Shown in pieces: positions 7,785 to 16,395 of a stretch of 64,000 nt of DNA (position 1 is the stretch's first letter; the number at the start of each line of letters is the position of its first letter). The position numbers and the translations under genes were made by a program. The DNA is from Pseudomonas vanderleydeniana (GTDB taxonomy: Bacteria; Pseudomonadota; Gammaproteobacteria; Pseudomonadales; Pseudomonadaceae): contig NZ_CP077093.1 of the NCBI RefSeq assembly GCF_014268755.2, positions 4,638,001 to 4,702,000 of the forward strand, read 5' to 3'. Below the pieces are notes generated by a model. That model saw nothing but the letters and a program-made list of their open reading frames with translations. It had not been told where the DNA came from and made no database searches.

Positions 7785-8912
7785 ATGCCGACAACAACCC
7801 GCTTCGTGCTGCCGACCCTCACCCCCGGAAGCACCCATACGCTGATCAAGCACAGCTTCGGCCTCACGAATGCTTCGCGCAGTGCCTACCTGCAGGCGGC
7901 GACGCACGCCGACGAGCACCCAGGCCTGCTGGTGCTCCAGCACCTGATGGACGCACTGCTTGTGCTGGAGTCCCAGGGCAAGCTACTCGGTCGTATCGAC
8001 GTGGTGCCCTATGCCAACCCCATCGGCTTCGGCCAGCAAGTCTTTGGGCAATTGGCCGGTCGCTACGACCTGGCCACCGGAGAGAACTTCAACCGCAATT
8101 TCCCGGACCTCACCAAAGTCCTGATACAGGGCCTGGAAAACGCGCCTGTGCCGTTCAATGACACCCGCGCCATCAAGGATCGTTTTGCTCGAGCACTGGC
8201 CGCTATCCACCCCGTCGACCCGCTGGGCGCCGGCAAGCACTGGCTGCTGACCCAGGCTCTGGAACACGACATCCTGTTGGATCTGCACTGCGATACCTCG
8301 AGCATCCTGCACATCTACGCCAACCTCAATCAACGCGAGCGCGCGCTGAACTTTGCCGCCGCTACCGGCACGCGGGCGGTATTCCTGGAAGACGAGGCCG
8401 GTGGATTGCCCATGGACGAAGCCTATGCCAAAGCGTGGAAGCCCTTCCTCGACCAACAACTGATCACCCCACAGCAGTTGGGCTTCTCCGCCACTCTGGA
8501 GCTTCGAGGCCAGTCCGATGTGGACGATGAACTGGCCGCCGAAGATGCCCGGGGCATTCTGCGATTTCTCCAACACGAGGGACTCATTGAAGGCGAGGAA
8601 CCGGTGCTGGATGCAGCGTCGGTCATGGTTTACCCGCTCGAAGGCGTCTGTCACCTCAAGTCCCCAGCCGCCGGCATCGTGGCCTGGAAGAAAGCGCTCG
8701 GGGAAAGCGTGACACGAGGTGAGACCATCGCCGAAATCGTCCCCCTCGATCTCCAGCCAGGCGCCCCTCGTACGCCGGTCATCAGCCAGGTCACTGGCCT
8801 GCTGGTGGCACGGCATCACACCAAGCTCACTCGGACTGGGCAGAAGATCGGCATGCTCGCCGGCCAGGACCCTCTACCCGACCGCCAGAGCGGCAAGCTC
8901 ATGGGTCTGTAA
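7785..8912 (+). CDS. succinylglutamate desuccinylase/aspartoacylase-family zinc deacylase
   Basis: 375 residues. The zinc-site pattern of the AstE/AspA (M14-like) family is present: THADEHPG supplies the first His and Glu, and LDLHCDTSS the third His. NFNRNFPD lies between them, and a C-terminal barrel-like domain of about 90 residues (KSPAAGIVAWKKALGESV) follows. Family members remove acyl groups from N-acyl amino acids or act on related amides. As the first gene of a cluster with a binding protein, dehydrogenase, RidA and aminotransferase, it probably deacylates the imported compound. A palindromic site sits just upstream. Family confident; substrate unknown. Confidence 0.85.
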   Translation: MPTTTRFVLPTLTPGSTHTLIKHSFGLTNASRSAYLQAATHADEHPGLLVLQHLMDALLVLESQGKLLGRIDVVPYANPIGFGQQVFGQLAGRYDLATGENFNRNFPDLTKVLIQGLENAPVPFNDTRAIKDRFARALAAIHPVDPLGAGKHWLLTQALEHDILLDLHCDTSSILHIYANLNQRERALNFAAATGTRAVFLEDEAGGLPMDEAYAKAWKPFLDQQLITPQQLGFSATLELRGQSDVDDELAAEDARGILRFLQHEGLIEGEEPVLDAASVMVYPLEGVCHLKSPAAGIVAWKKALGESVTRGETIAEIVPLDLQPGAPRTPVISQVTGLLVARHHTKLTRTGQKIGMLAGQDPLPDRQSGKLMGL

Positions 8913-8977
8913 ACCGGCCCATCGAGTGCTTCCGCCGTCCCCTCACTCACAACAATCACAACAACGAGGTAGCGTTC

Positions 8978-9751
8978 ATGAGTAAGAAACATCTTTTGGC
9001 ATTGGCGCTGATGATCGGCGCCGCCGGCGCACAAGCGGCCGACAACGGCTTGCGCATTGGTATCGAGGCCGCCTACCCACCGTTCGCCTACAAGCAGGCG
9101 AACGGTGAGCTGGCAGGCTTTGACTACGACATCGGCAACGCGCTGTGCAAGCAGATGGAAGTCAAATGCATCTGGGTGGAGCAGGAATATGACGGCCTCA
9201 TACCGTCGCTCAAAGTGCGCAAGGTCGATGCAATCCTGGCCTCCCTCACCATCACCGAAGACCGCAAAAAGTCTGTCGATTTCACCGACCGCTACTACCG
9301 TAGTGCCGCACGGCTGGTCATGAAACAAGACCTCCAGTTAGGCAGCGACCTCAGCGGCCTCGCCGGCAAACGCATCGGCGTACAACGCGCCAGCATTCAC
9401 GACCGTTACGCCACCCAGGTGCTGGAACCCAAAGGGGCCGTGGTGGTGCGCTACACCTCACAAAACGAGGTGTACCTGGACCTTCAGGCACAGAGACTCG
9501 ATGGCACGCTGGCCGACGACGTCATTCTCGATCAGACCTTCCTCAAGAAGCCCATTGGCAAGGGCTTCGCCTTCAGTGGTCCGGCCTTCAACGACCCGGC
9601 CTATTTCGGCGACGGTGTCGCGATCGCCGTGCGCAAGGGTGACCAGCCACTGGCCGAGCGGTTCAACCGGGCGATCGCTGAAATCCGGGCCAACGGCACC
9701 TACCAGCAAATCAACAGCAAGTACTTCGATTTCAACGTCTACGGCGAATGA
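8978..9751 (+). CDS. ABC transporter substrate-binding protein, polar amino-acid type
   Basis: 257 residues with a signal peptide (KKHLLALALMIGAAGAQAA, cleaved near residue 20), so periplasmic. The mature start LRIGIEAAYPPFAYK and the segments GFDYDIGNALC, YDGLIPSLKVRKVDAI and TITEDRKKSVDFT are typical of the lysine/arginine/ornithine/histidine-binding family (SBP_bac_3). No permease or ATPase gene accompanies it, so it must borrow membrane components encoded elsewhere, or it supports the unrelated permease at 12142. A ribosome site (ACGAGG) precedes the ATG. The specificity suggested by the family fits a basic amino acid or derivative as the cluster substrate. Confidence 0.88.
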   Translation: MSKKHLLALALMIGAAGAQAADNGLRIGIEAAYPPFAYKQANGELAGFDYDIGNALCKQMEVKCIWVEQEYDGLIPSLKVRKVDAILASLTITEDRKKSVDFTDRYYRSAARLVMKQDLQLGSDLSGLAGKRIGVQRASIHDRYATQVLEPKGAVVVRYTSQNEVYLDLQAQRLDGTLADDVILDQTFLKKPIGKGFAFSGPAFNDPAYFGDGVAIAVRKGDQPLAERFNRAIAEIRANGTYQQINSKYFDFNVYGE

Positions 9752-9816
9752 CCCTCAACGGCTGCATCACCGGATGCAGCCGTTGTCCCCTGCAGCCCAT
9801 TACCCGGATGTCAGCC

Positions 9817-10791
9817 ATGCGCAATACCTCGATATCTCCGCTCATTCTCGACGATGAACGTGTTCGTACCCTCAGCCAGCACCTGGACGTACGTCAGGCG
9901 ATGCATAACCTGTTTCGCGCCCTGGCGACCGGCCGTGCGATTCAACCCGAGCAGCAACAGGTAGGGCTGGCCAACAATGCGGACTTCATCAATTACCTGG
10001 GTGCCCTCAATGACGAATACGTCTACGGGGTGAAAACATCCCCCTACATCCCCACGGCGGATCGTCCTATCGTCACCGCCTGGACGCTGTTGATGTCGCT
10101 TCGAACCGGACAGCCCTTGTTGCTGACGGACGCGACCTACCTGACGGCCCTGCGTACCGCTGCCACCACGGCCGTCGCGGTTGAACACCTGGCTCCCGCC
10201 TCGGCCAAGCATCTGGTCATCATTGGCAGCGGAAGGCTGGCCGTGGAGCACCTGCGAGCCACCCTGGACCTGCGAGCCTGGGAGCGCATTTCGATCCACT
10301 CTCCCAACCTCGGCTCCATGCCGCCAGAACACCGCCAAGCCATTTGTAACCTGAGCGCCACCGTGGAACTGCACGAGGACAAATCAGCCGCCTTGAAGGA
10401 GGCCGATGTGGTCATGCTGTGCACCTCTTCAGCCAACCCGGTACTGAAACTGGAACAGCTGGACCGTCCCGCTCTGATTACCTCCATCAGCACCAATGCC
10501 TACCGTGCCCACGAGATAGCCCCACTGGTGCTCTCAGAGATGGATGTGTACTGCGACTACCGGCAAACCACCCCTGCCATCGCGGGCGAAATGGTTCTGG
10601 CCGCGCAACAGTACGCCTGGTCGACGAGCGCCATTGTTGGGGATTTGCCAGAGCTGGAAGCGGGCACCGCACCGCTGCCTGATTACCATCGCCCGGCCTT
10701 CTTCCGCTCCATGGGCCTGGGGCTCGAAGATGTGGCCATCGCCCTGGCGCTGTACCGGGCAGCTCTTTCATCCCCTCCCGAAAGCACTTGA
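9817..10791 (+). CDS. ornithine cyclodeaminase/mu-crystallin family NAD(P)-dependent dehydrogenase (DauB-like)
   Basis: 324 residues from the ATG at 9817; ATGs at 9808 and 9748 are in frame and cannot be excluded. The family pattern is clear: GVKTSPY near the substrate site, LTALRTAATTAVAVEHLAP, the Rossmann motif IIGSGRLAVEH, and DVVMLCTSSANPVL. Members include ornithine cyclodeaminase, pyrroline-2-carboxylate reductase, alanine dehydrogenase and the arginine dehydrogenase DauB. The regulator encoded next resembles DauR, and in P. aeruginosa dauB and dauR belong to one D-arginine operon (established). The flavoenzyme DauA has no counterpart here. Reaction inferred: interconversion of an amino acid and its keto or imino acid. 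Confidence 0.82.
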   Translation: MRNTSISPLILDDERVRTLSQHLDVRQAMHNLFRALATGRAIQPEQQQVGLANNADFINYLGALNDEYVYGVKTSPYIPTADRPIVTAWTLLMSLRTGQPLLLTDATYLTALRTAATTAVAVEHLAPASAKHLVIIGSGRLAVEHLRATLDLRAWERISIHSPNLGSMPPEHRQAICNLSATVELHEDKSAALKEADVVMLCTSSANPVLKLEQLDRPALITSISTNAYRAHEIAPLVLSEMDVYCDYRQTTPAIAGEMVLAAQQYAWSTSAIVGDLPELEAGTAPLPDYHRPAFFRSMGLGLEDVAIALALYRAALSSPPEST

Positions 10792-10884
10792 CCCCATCGC
10801 CGGGCGCCCTCGAAAATCGGGCGCATCGTGTCGGGCGGCGCCATCCAGGCACGCCGCCCGATCCCAAAGGACTTTGCTTCAGAC

Positions 10885-11496
10885 ATGAACAGCCTCGCCA
10901 ACTACAAGGTCATCGCAGACTGCATCGCCACCCTGCTCTTCCCGCACGCCGAAGTCATCCTCCACGAGGTCAAAACCCAGACGGTCGTGCATATCGCCAA
11001 CAACTTCTCCAAGCGCAAGCTCGGAGACGACTCGGCGCTGGAAGAACTGCCAGGGGAGCTCGATGGGGTCGACAGCCTTGGCCCCTATGAGAAGCTGAAC
11101 TGGAATGGCCAGAAAATCCGCTCCATCACCAGCGTCCTGCGCGATACCAAGGGCAAGCCCGAGTATCTCCTGTGCATCAACACCAACTTCTCGGTTCTCG
11201 AGCAAGCACGCGATGCGCTGGATGCCTTTTTCCAGGTCAGTCGCCTGATGCCGCAGCCGGACGCGTTGTTTCGTGACGACTGGCAAGAACGGATCAACAC
11301 CTTCCTGCATGCCTGGCTGGCCGAGCACCAACTGTCGCTCTCGACACTGAACATGAAGCAAAAGCGCGCCATGATTGAAGCGTTGCACAGCGAAGGGGCC
11401 TTCGACGGACGCAGTGGGGCCGACTATGTGGCCAATGTCCTGAACATGGGAAGGGCCACCGTCTACAAGTATCTGAAGGTGCTGCGCGGCAATTGA
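10885..11496 (+). CDS. YheO/DauR-type transcriptional regulator (PAS_6 + HTH_22)
   Basis: 203 residues from the ATG at 10885; a longer upstream start is possible. The N-terminal half matches the YheO-like PAS domain (IADCIATLLFPHAEVILHE, IRSITSVLRD). The C-terminal third is the matching helix-turn-helix (MKQKRAMIEALHSEGAFDGR, then YVANVLNMGRATVYKYLK). DauR, the best-known member, represses the P. aeruginosa dauBAR operon and responds to D-arginine metabolism. Position after the DauB-like gene supports local control of this cluster. Candidate operators are the inverted repeats at 7733-7769 and 12002-12030. Confidence 0.85.
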   Translation: MNSLANYKVIADCIATLLFPHAEVILHEVKTQTVVHIANNFSKRKLGDDSALEELPGELDGVDSLGPYEKLNWNGQKIRSITSVLRDTKGKPEYLLCINTNFSVLEQARDALDAFFQVSRLMPQPDALFRDDWQERINTFLHAWLAEHQLSLSTLNMKQKRAMIEALHSEGAFDGRSGADYVANVLNMGRATVYKYLKVLRGN

Positions 11497-11559
11497 CTGG
11501 CCTGCTGGTATGTCTGCATGGCCAGGCCGGGTGCGAGCGCTCCCGGCCTGGCTCCCGCC

Positions 11560-11916
11560 TCAGGCAGGCAGCGCCGCAATGATTGATATCTCAACCCGAA
11601 AACCCGGGTCAAACAGCTTGGCCTCTACCGTGGCACGCGCCGGTGCCGCGCCCTGCGGCACCCATTGGTCCCAGACGCGGTTCATGGCCTCGAAATCCGT
11701 GGCGATATCCTTCAGGTAGATCGTGGCGGACAGGATATGCGTTTTATCGGTGCCCGCCTGATCGAGCAATCGCTCGATATTGTCCAGCGTTTCGCGCGTC
11801 TGCTGCTCGGCAGAGCCCTCCAGGTCATTGGCCACCTCCCCAGAGAGATACACCGTGCCGTTGTGTTTGACGATGGCACTCATCCGTGTATCCGTCTGCA
11901 GCCGCTCTACGTTCAT
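11560..11916 (-). CDS. RidA (YjgF/YER057c) family enamine/imine deaminase
   Basis: 118 residues from the ATG beginning MNVERLQTDTRMSAIVKHNG, chosen because AGGAG lies about ten bases upstream and this matches the normal family length. The segments TVYLSGEVAND, TLDNIERLLDQAGTDKTHIL and APARATVEAKL, with its key arginine, identify the family. RidA proteins hydrolyse reactive imines and enamines released by PLP enzymes and by amino-acid dehydrogenases, including iminoarginine (established for the DauA product). That fits its place between a DauB-like dehydrogenase and an aminotransferase. It reads opposite to its neighbours and diverges from the permease gene at 12142. Confidence 0.88.
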   Translation of the reverse strand: MNVERLQTDTRMSAIVKHNGTVYLSGEVANDLEGSAEQQTRETLDNIERLLDQAGTDKTHILSATIYLKDIATDFEAMNRVWDQWVPQGAAPARATVEAKLFDPGFRVEISIIAALPA

Positions 11917-12001
11917 GTCATGAAACTCCTGATGGTGATTGAAGCTGAATCCAGACCCCCTCGCCAAGAGAACGCATAGCGGGGACGTGGAAAAGATAGT
12001 G

Positions 12002-12030
12002 CTCAGAAATAGACCATTTGTCTACCTGAG
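12002..12030. promoter_or_regulatory. nested dyad in the ridA-like/permease divergent promoter region
   Basis: CTCAG-aaa-TAGAC-cattt-GTCTA-c-CTGAG contains two nested inverted repeats, and a TATAAA stands at 12041-12046. The position between divergent genes suggests an operator acting on both, perhaps for the DauR-like regulator. Inference from symmetry only. Confidence 0.45.
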
Positions 12031-12141
12031 ACTTTTAGGCTATAAATCACACCAGCAAGGAAATGATTTCGTCTGCCACTGGATCCGCGCAGTTCCTCCA
12101 GCACGACGTCCCCGCACCTGCGAAAGCGTGAGAAAACAACA

Positions 12142-13572
12142 ATGACAATCCCCGTAGAACGCACCACACATCGGAACGAGTTCCGCAAGGACATGCAGTC
12201 CCGACACCTGATCATGTTGGCCATCGGCGGTACCATCGGCACCGGCCTGTTCCTGGCCTCCGGTTTTACCGTCAGCCAAGCCGGCCCCTTGGGTGCGGTC
12301 ATTGCCTACTTCCTGGGCGCACTGATGATCTACAGCGTCATGACCTGCCTGGGTGAGCTGGCTGTACACATGCCGCAAACCGGCTCCTTCAGCTACTACG
12401 CGACCCGCTTCATTGGGCCTGCAACCGGCTACACCGTGGCGTGGCTGTATTGGCTGAGCTGGGCGGTCGCCATCGGCTCCGAGTTGCTGGGCGCTGGTGT
12501 ACTGCTCGAACGCTGGTTTCCGGGCGTCCCCGTCTGGGCCTGGGCGGCCCTGCTGGGGGGGGTCATTACCATCAATAACCTGGTGTCGGTTCGCGCCTTT
12601 GCGGAAACCGAGTTCTGGCTGTCCCTGGTCAAAGTGATTACGGTCGTGGTGTTCATCGTGGTCGGCGCCCTGGCGGTGGCCGGACTCGCGGGAGACGCCG
12701 ATCCTGCCACCACCGGATTCGCCAATTTCACCCGCGAAGGCTGGTTCCCTACCGGTTTCGGCTCGATCGGCCTGGCCTTGTTGGCGGTCGCCTTTGCGTT
12801 TGCCGGCACCGAGGTCATCGGCATCGCGGCAGGCGAAACGCAAGATCCGCAACGCAACATTCCACGAGCACTGCGAGCGACAGTGGCCCGTCTGGTCCTG
12901 TTCTTCATTGGCACCATTGTGGTCATCTGCCTGCTGCTGCCACGCGAGCAGGCCGGCCTGTCTGAAAGCCCCTTCGTGGTGGTATTCAGCCGGACAGGCA
13001 TTCCCTATGCCGCGGACGTCATGAACTTCGTCATCATCACCGCGCTGGTCTCGGCGGCCAACTCCGGCCTTTACGCTGCCGCTCGCATGCTGTGGACCCT
13101 GGGCGACCAGGGGCAATTGCCCAAACTGTTCGCCCGGCTGACCCGACGCGGCACACCGGTCAATGCCATTCTGTTCAGCATGCTGGGGGGCGTGGCCGCC
13201 TTGATGAGCAGCCTCTGGGCTGCCGAGACCGTCTATATGCTGCTGGTATCGATTGCCGGTTTTGCCATCGTCGCCGTGTGGATCAGCATCGCCGTCTGCC
13301 AGATGCTGTTTCGCCGTGAATACCTGCGCCAAGGCGGTCGTCTTGACGACCTGGTGTACAGGGCTCGCTGGTATCCATGGGCTCCGCTGATTGCGCTGGC
13401 GTCCTGCCTGGGCGCCTGCATCGGCATCGCATTCGACCCCGAGCAACGCATAGCGCTATACGTCAGCCTACCCTTCATCGCGCTCTGCTACGGCTGCTAC
13501 TACGCCCCACAGCTACTACGCGGCTGGACAGGGCGACGCAACGCCCATTCTGCCTTACGCGAGCTGTCCTGA
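12142..13572 (+). CDS. APC-superfamily amino-acid permease
   Basis: 476 residues with about twelve hydrophobic segments. The opening is characteristic of the amino-acid transporter (AAT) family: MQSRHLIMLAIGGTIGTGLF, followed by GALMIYSVMTCLGEL and FAFAGTEVIGIAAGE. These inner-membrane proton symporters import amino acids such as GABA, proline, basic or aromatic amino acids. In this cluster it gives a second uptake route beside the orphan binding protein at 8978. Specificity cannot be read from the sequence. The ribosome site is weak. The intervening dyad at 12002-12030 probably controls it. Confidence 0.9.
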   Translation: MTIPVERTTHRNEFRKDMQSRHLIMLAIGGTIGTGLFLASGFTVSQAGPLGAVIAYFLGALMIYSVMTCLGELAVHMPQTGSFSYYATRFIGPATGYTVAWLYWLSWAVAIGSELLGAGVLLERWFPGVPVWAWAALLGGVITINNLVSVRAFAETEFWLSLVKVITVVVFIVVGALAVAGLAGDADPATTGFANFTREGWFPTGFGSIGLALLAVAFAFAGTEVIGIAAGETQDPQRNIPRALRATVARLVLFFIGTIVVICLLLPREQAGLSESPFVVVFSRTGIPYAADVMNFVIITALVSAANSGLYAAARMLWTLGDQGQLPKLFARLTRRGTPVNAILFSMLGGVAALMSSLWAAETVYMLLVSIAGFAIVAVWISIAVCQMLFRREYLRQGGRLDDLVYRARWYPWAPLIALASCLGACIGIAFDPEQRIALYVSLPFIALCYGCYYAPQLLRGWTGRRNAHSALRELS

Positions 13573-13617
13573 CTTTCATCAACCCTCCCTGCAAACCATC
13601 AACAACAAGAGTGCTCT

Positions 13618-14739
13618 ATGAAGATCAAAGAATTCGGCGTTGAAATCTGGATGAACGCCTACGAAACCAAGTGCGAGTACAACCTGGCAGAAACCTGCGT
13701 CGAATCCATTACGATCGAGCAACTGCTCGAGATGGCCGGTAAGAAAGACAGCATCCTGGCTGAACTGCTGCCGATGAAGATGACCTACGGCGCCATTGAA
13801 GGCTCAGACCGCCTGCGCCGTCTCGTCGCTTCGCTGTACGACAACCAGAAACCCTCGAACGTCATCATCACCCACGGTGCAATCGGCGCAAACGCCCTGG
13901 TCCATGAGACCCTGGTTGAACCGGGGGATCATGTGATTTCCGTCGGCCCGACCTATCAGCAACACTATTCGATTCCGGAAAGCTACGGTGCCGAGGTTTC
14001 GATCCTGCGGCTGCGCGAGGAAAACGCCTTCCTGCCGGACCTGCAAGAACTCAAAGGCATGGTGCGCAGCAACACCCGCCTGATCGCCCTCAACAACCCG
14101 AACAACCCTACCGGCTCACTGATGGATCGGGCCCTGCTGCAGCAGATTGTTGAAGTCGCTCGTTCGGTCGATGCCTGGCTGCTCTGCGATGAGGTCTATC
14201 GCGGGACCGATCAGCACGGCAACGGCTACACCACCTCGATCGCCGATCTGTACGAGAAAGGCATCAGCACGGCGAGCATGTCCAAGACCTACTCCCTGGC
14301 CGGCCTGCGTCTGGGCTGGATTGTCGCGCCCGAGGAACTGATTCACGCGGTGTCGATTCACCGTGACTACAACACCATCAGTGTCGGCATGTTGGATGAC
14401 CACTTCGCCTGCATTGCCCTGGAAAATCGTGACAAGATCCTGGCCCGCAACCATGCACTGACTCGCGGCAACCTGGAAATTCTGGATGCCTGGGTCGCCA
14501 GCGAACCGAAGGTCAGCTATGTGAAACCCAAGGCGGGCACCACGGCGCTGCTGAAGATCGCCGTAGACATGTCGTCTCGTGATTTCTGCGTGCGCCTGCT
14601 TGAAGCCAAGGGCGTAATGTTCACGCCTGGCAGTGCCCTGGATATCGAGGGATATGTGCGCATCGGCTATGCCAACAGCGCCGAGGTGCTGAAGGAAGGA
14701 CTCGCCAAGGTGTCTGAGTTCCTTAAAGAGGTCGGTTAA
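13618..14739 (+). CDS. fold-type I PLP aminotransferase (class I/II)
   Basis: 373 residues. PLP-site elements appear in order: THGAIGANALV for phosphate binding, NNPNNPTGS, LCDEVYRG with the pyridine-binding Asp, SMSKTYSLAGLRLGW with the Schiff-base lysine, and VRIGYA with the substrate-carboxylate Arg. The sequence resembles the subgroup that includes capreomycidine/enduracididine-type aminotransferases acting on arginine-like substrates, though this is from memory. It lies 45 bases after the permease gene in the same direction, so they probably form one operon. It most likely transaminates the amino acid imported by that permease. The hairpin at 14749-14773 follows it. Confidence 0.85.
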   Translation: MKIKEFGVEIWMNAYETKCEYNLAETCVESITIEQLLEMAGKKDSILAELLPMKMTYGAIEGSDRLRRLVASLYDNQKPSNVIITHGAIGANALVHETLVEPGDHVISVGPTYQQHYSIPESYGAEVSILRLREENAFLPDLQELKGMVRSNTRLIALNNPNNPTGSLMDRALLQQIVEVARSVDAWLLCDEVYRGTDQHGNGYTTSIADLYEKGISTASMSKTYSLAGLRLGWIVAPEELIHAVSIHRDYNTISVGMLDDHFACIALENRDKILARNHALTRGNLEILDAWVASEPKVSYVKPKAGTTALLKIAVDMSSRDFCVRLLEAKGVMFTPGSALDIEGYVRIGYANSAEVLKEGLAKVSEFLKEVG

Positions 14740-14748
14740 CATAACCAA

Positions 14749-14773
14749 GGAGGGTTTGCCAGCCAAACCCTCC
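14749..14773 (+). terminator. strong hairpin after the aminotransferase gene
   Basis: GGAGGGTTTG-CCAGC-CAAACCCTCC is a perfect ten-pair stem ten bases after the stop. No T tract follows, so it may act as a weak terminator or as an mRNA-stabilising structure. Confidence 0.5.
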
Positions 14774-14802
14774 GTGCACCCAACCTTTATTGCAGTGCAT
14801 CA

Positions 14803-14827
14803 GGGGACCTTCGCGAGCGGTCCCCTT
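14803..14827. terminator. second hairpin, GGGGACC stem
   Basis: GGGGACC, nine bases, GGTCCCC, TT. A seven-pair GC-rich stem between the catabolic cluster and the gene at 14918. It probably reinforces termination. Confidence 0.45.
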
Positions 14828-14917
14828 CCACACAAAGCAACACACCATCCCCAGCGGCGATCAGCCACCTGAAGCTCAATGATCGACAGACGTTTATTTC
14901 AAAAGGAATCTGTACCC

Positions 14918-15382
14918 ATGCTTCACTCCATCCGTGCCGCTCGTCATCAGGCAAAATTTTCTCGCAGTGCCTGCGCCTGGTTGATGGTCGATGGCATGGG
15001 CATCGAGCAGTGGGTCGCCCAGCACCTGGATTACGAGCTGGCGGCAATGCTTGGGCTGTCGCTGATTTGGTTACTGGAGGAAGAGGAGCAAGAGCTGGCC
15101 AAACGCCGCTTCGCTCCAGGTGAGGACGGCACCTCAACACTGGTGCCCCTTCTCGTCTGCGCCGATGACATGGATTTCGACTGCACGGTGCTCATGGTTG
15201 AACAGGTCGTCGCCAATGACACCGTCACCTGGGTACGGTTCGGGCTCAGTGTTTCAGGTGGGCTCGAAGTGGGCGCGCAAACTCGGTGGATGGAGAACTG
15301 CCAGCCGGTGTCATTTGCCCTCTCGGCATTTCAGCAGGCGCTTGAGGACTTCGAAGTCATCCTCTCCCATCCCACCAGTTGA
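14918..15382 (+). CDS. hypothetical protein of ICE type
   Basis: 154 residues from the ATG at 14918, preceded by AAAAGGAATC. It opens LHSIRAARHQAKF and contains an acidic stretch (WLLEEEEQELAKR) and a beta-rich C-terminal half. I do not recognise a named domain. The same ribosome site and first codons recur as a broken copy at 4967-5038. The catabolic block 5.1-14.8 kb therefore lies between two copies of the start of this gene. The intact copy is followed at 15806 by the second nuclease copy. Role unknown. Confidence 0.6.
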   Translation: MLHSIRAARHQAKFSRSACAWLMVDGMGIEQWVAQHLDYELAAMLGLSLIWLLEEEEQELAKRRFAPGEDGTSTLVPLLVCADDMDFDCTVLMVEQVVANDTVTWVRFGLSVSGGLEVGAQTRWMENCQPVSFALSAFQQALEDFEVILSHPTS

Positions 15383-15449
15383 GCGTTGGATGCGCCCAGC
15401 CCGAAAGGCATCCATCTGCTGACGGCTCAGAGCCCTACCCCGAAACAGG

Positions 15450-15611
15450 TCAAGCTTGAGTTTTGCGCTCACTCGCTAGAGACGCTCTCGCTCTCAATTG
15501 ACTTCCGCCCCAAAAAGCCAGCGCCGCCAAGGCGAGGGGCACCCATCCAAGGAGAACATTCTGGACGAATCCCCCGGAGACTATACCCATGGTACCCAGG
15601 ATGATTCGCAT
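15450..15611 (-). CDS. possible small membrane protein
   Basis: 53 residues from an internal ATG (MRIILGTMGIVSGGF), with one long hydrophobic stretch (VLLGWVPLALAALAFWGG) and a basic tail. Upstream codons are open but look non-coding. It sits between the 14918 gene and nuclease copy 2, where little else is coded. It resembles small ICE membrane proteins in size only. It may be a decayed remnant. Confidence 0.3.
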   Translation of the reverse strand: MRIILGTMGIVSGGFVQNVLLGWVPLALAALAFWGGSQLRARASLASERKTQA

Positions 15612-15805
15612 GAGTCCTGAGTATGTCCACACCCCCCCATGACGGTCAGAATCCAACCAAATAGGCGCATGGCAACTCCCTTGCTTGATCATTGAACGAC
15701 GGCAAGACGCGATCTTGGCTGACGGAAAGAAATAAGTCGTAGCAACAAGCCACCATCCTCAGGCTCGTCTCGCAATCGACATCTGGACCGGGCCGTCCAC
15801 TCATA

Positions 15806-16350
15806 CCTGCTGCTGAGACGCTGGACGATGCCGACTACAAGCTGGCCAATGAAACGCTGAAGACCGACCGCGGGCATCAAGCGAACCTCGCCTCCATGGC
15901 CGGTGTCAGTGACTGGCAGATGTTGAACGAGTTGAACAACCTGTCCAACATCACCGCGCAGAAAAGTGACCTGAACCAGGGTGCCTGGGCACGACTGGAA
16001 GACAAGGAACGGACGCTGGTGAAGCAGCCAGGGATTGGTTCGGTGTACGTGCTGACGGGTACGCTGTACGAGCGGTACATCGGTACCCTTCCCAGCACCA
16101 CCCAGCAGCTACCCCTCCCCAGCGGCTGCTGGAAGATCCTCTTCACCCACAGCACGCCGACCGAGGGGACCTTTGCTGCCTTCATTCTGGATCGAGACAC
16201 GCCTAGTGCGCCAGCTTCTGCATCACCAGGTCACCGTTGCGTAGATCGAGCAGCGGTCCGGATTGAAGGTCTGGACGACGTTGTCGGCGGCCGAACAGGC
16301 CGCGCTCAAGCCAGTTCGTGGACAGTTAGGGACGGAGATTGGCTGCTAGG
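15806..16350 (+). pseudogene. second copy of the non-specific nuclease, 5'-truncated and frameshifted
   Basis: Bases here closely match the intact nuclease gene at 3050-3922 from the GETLDDADY segment onward: TDRGHQANLASMAG, LSNITAQKSDLNQGAWARLE and YVLTGTLYERYIGTLPSTT. The signal peptide and first third are missing. The frame is lost near base 16205, where the intact gene reads NFCNYQVTVEEIE, although the DNA match continues to the end. It keeps the catalytic DRGH but can hardly give an active exported enzyme. It marks the junction between the amino-acid cluster and the hydroxylase/RND cluster. Confidence 0.88.
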
Positions 16351-16395
16351 TGCTCAGTTACACCACGTCTAGGGGCACGAGCCGACTTCACATAC

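Noticed and set aside
7983..8819. 278-codon minus-strand frame
   Set aside because: Antisense of the zinc deacylase, whose motifs are intact on the plus strand.
12040..13446. 468-codon open frame on the minus strand
   Set aside because: It is the antisense shadow of the amino-acid permease, with composition typical of a GC-rich reverse frame and no family resemblance.
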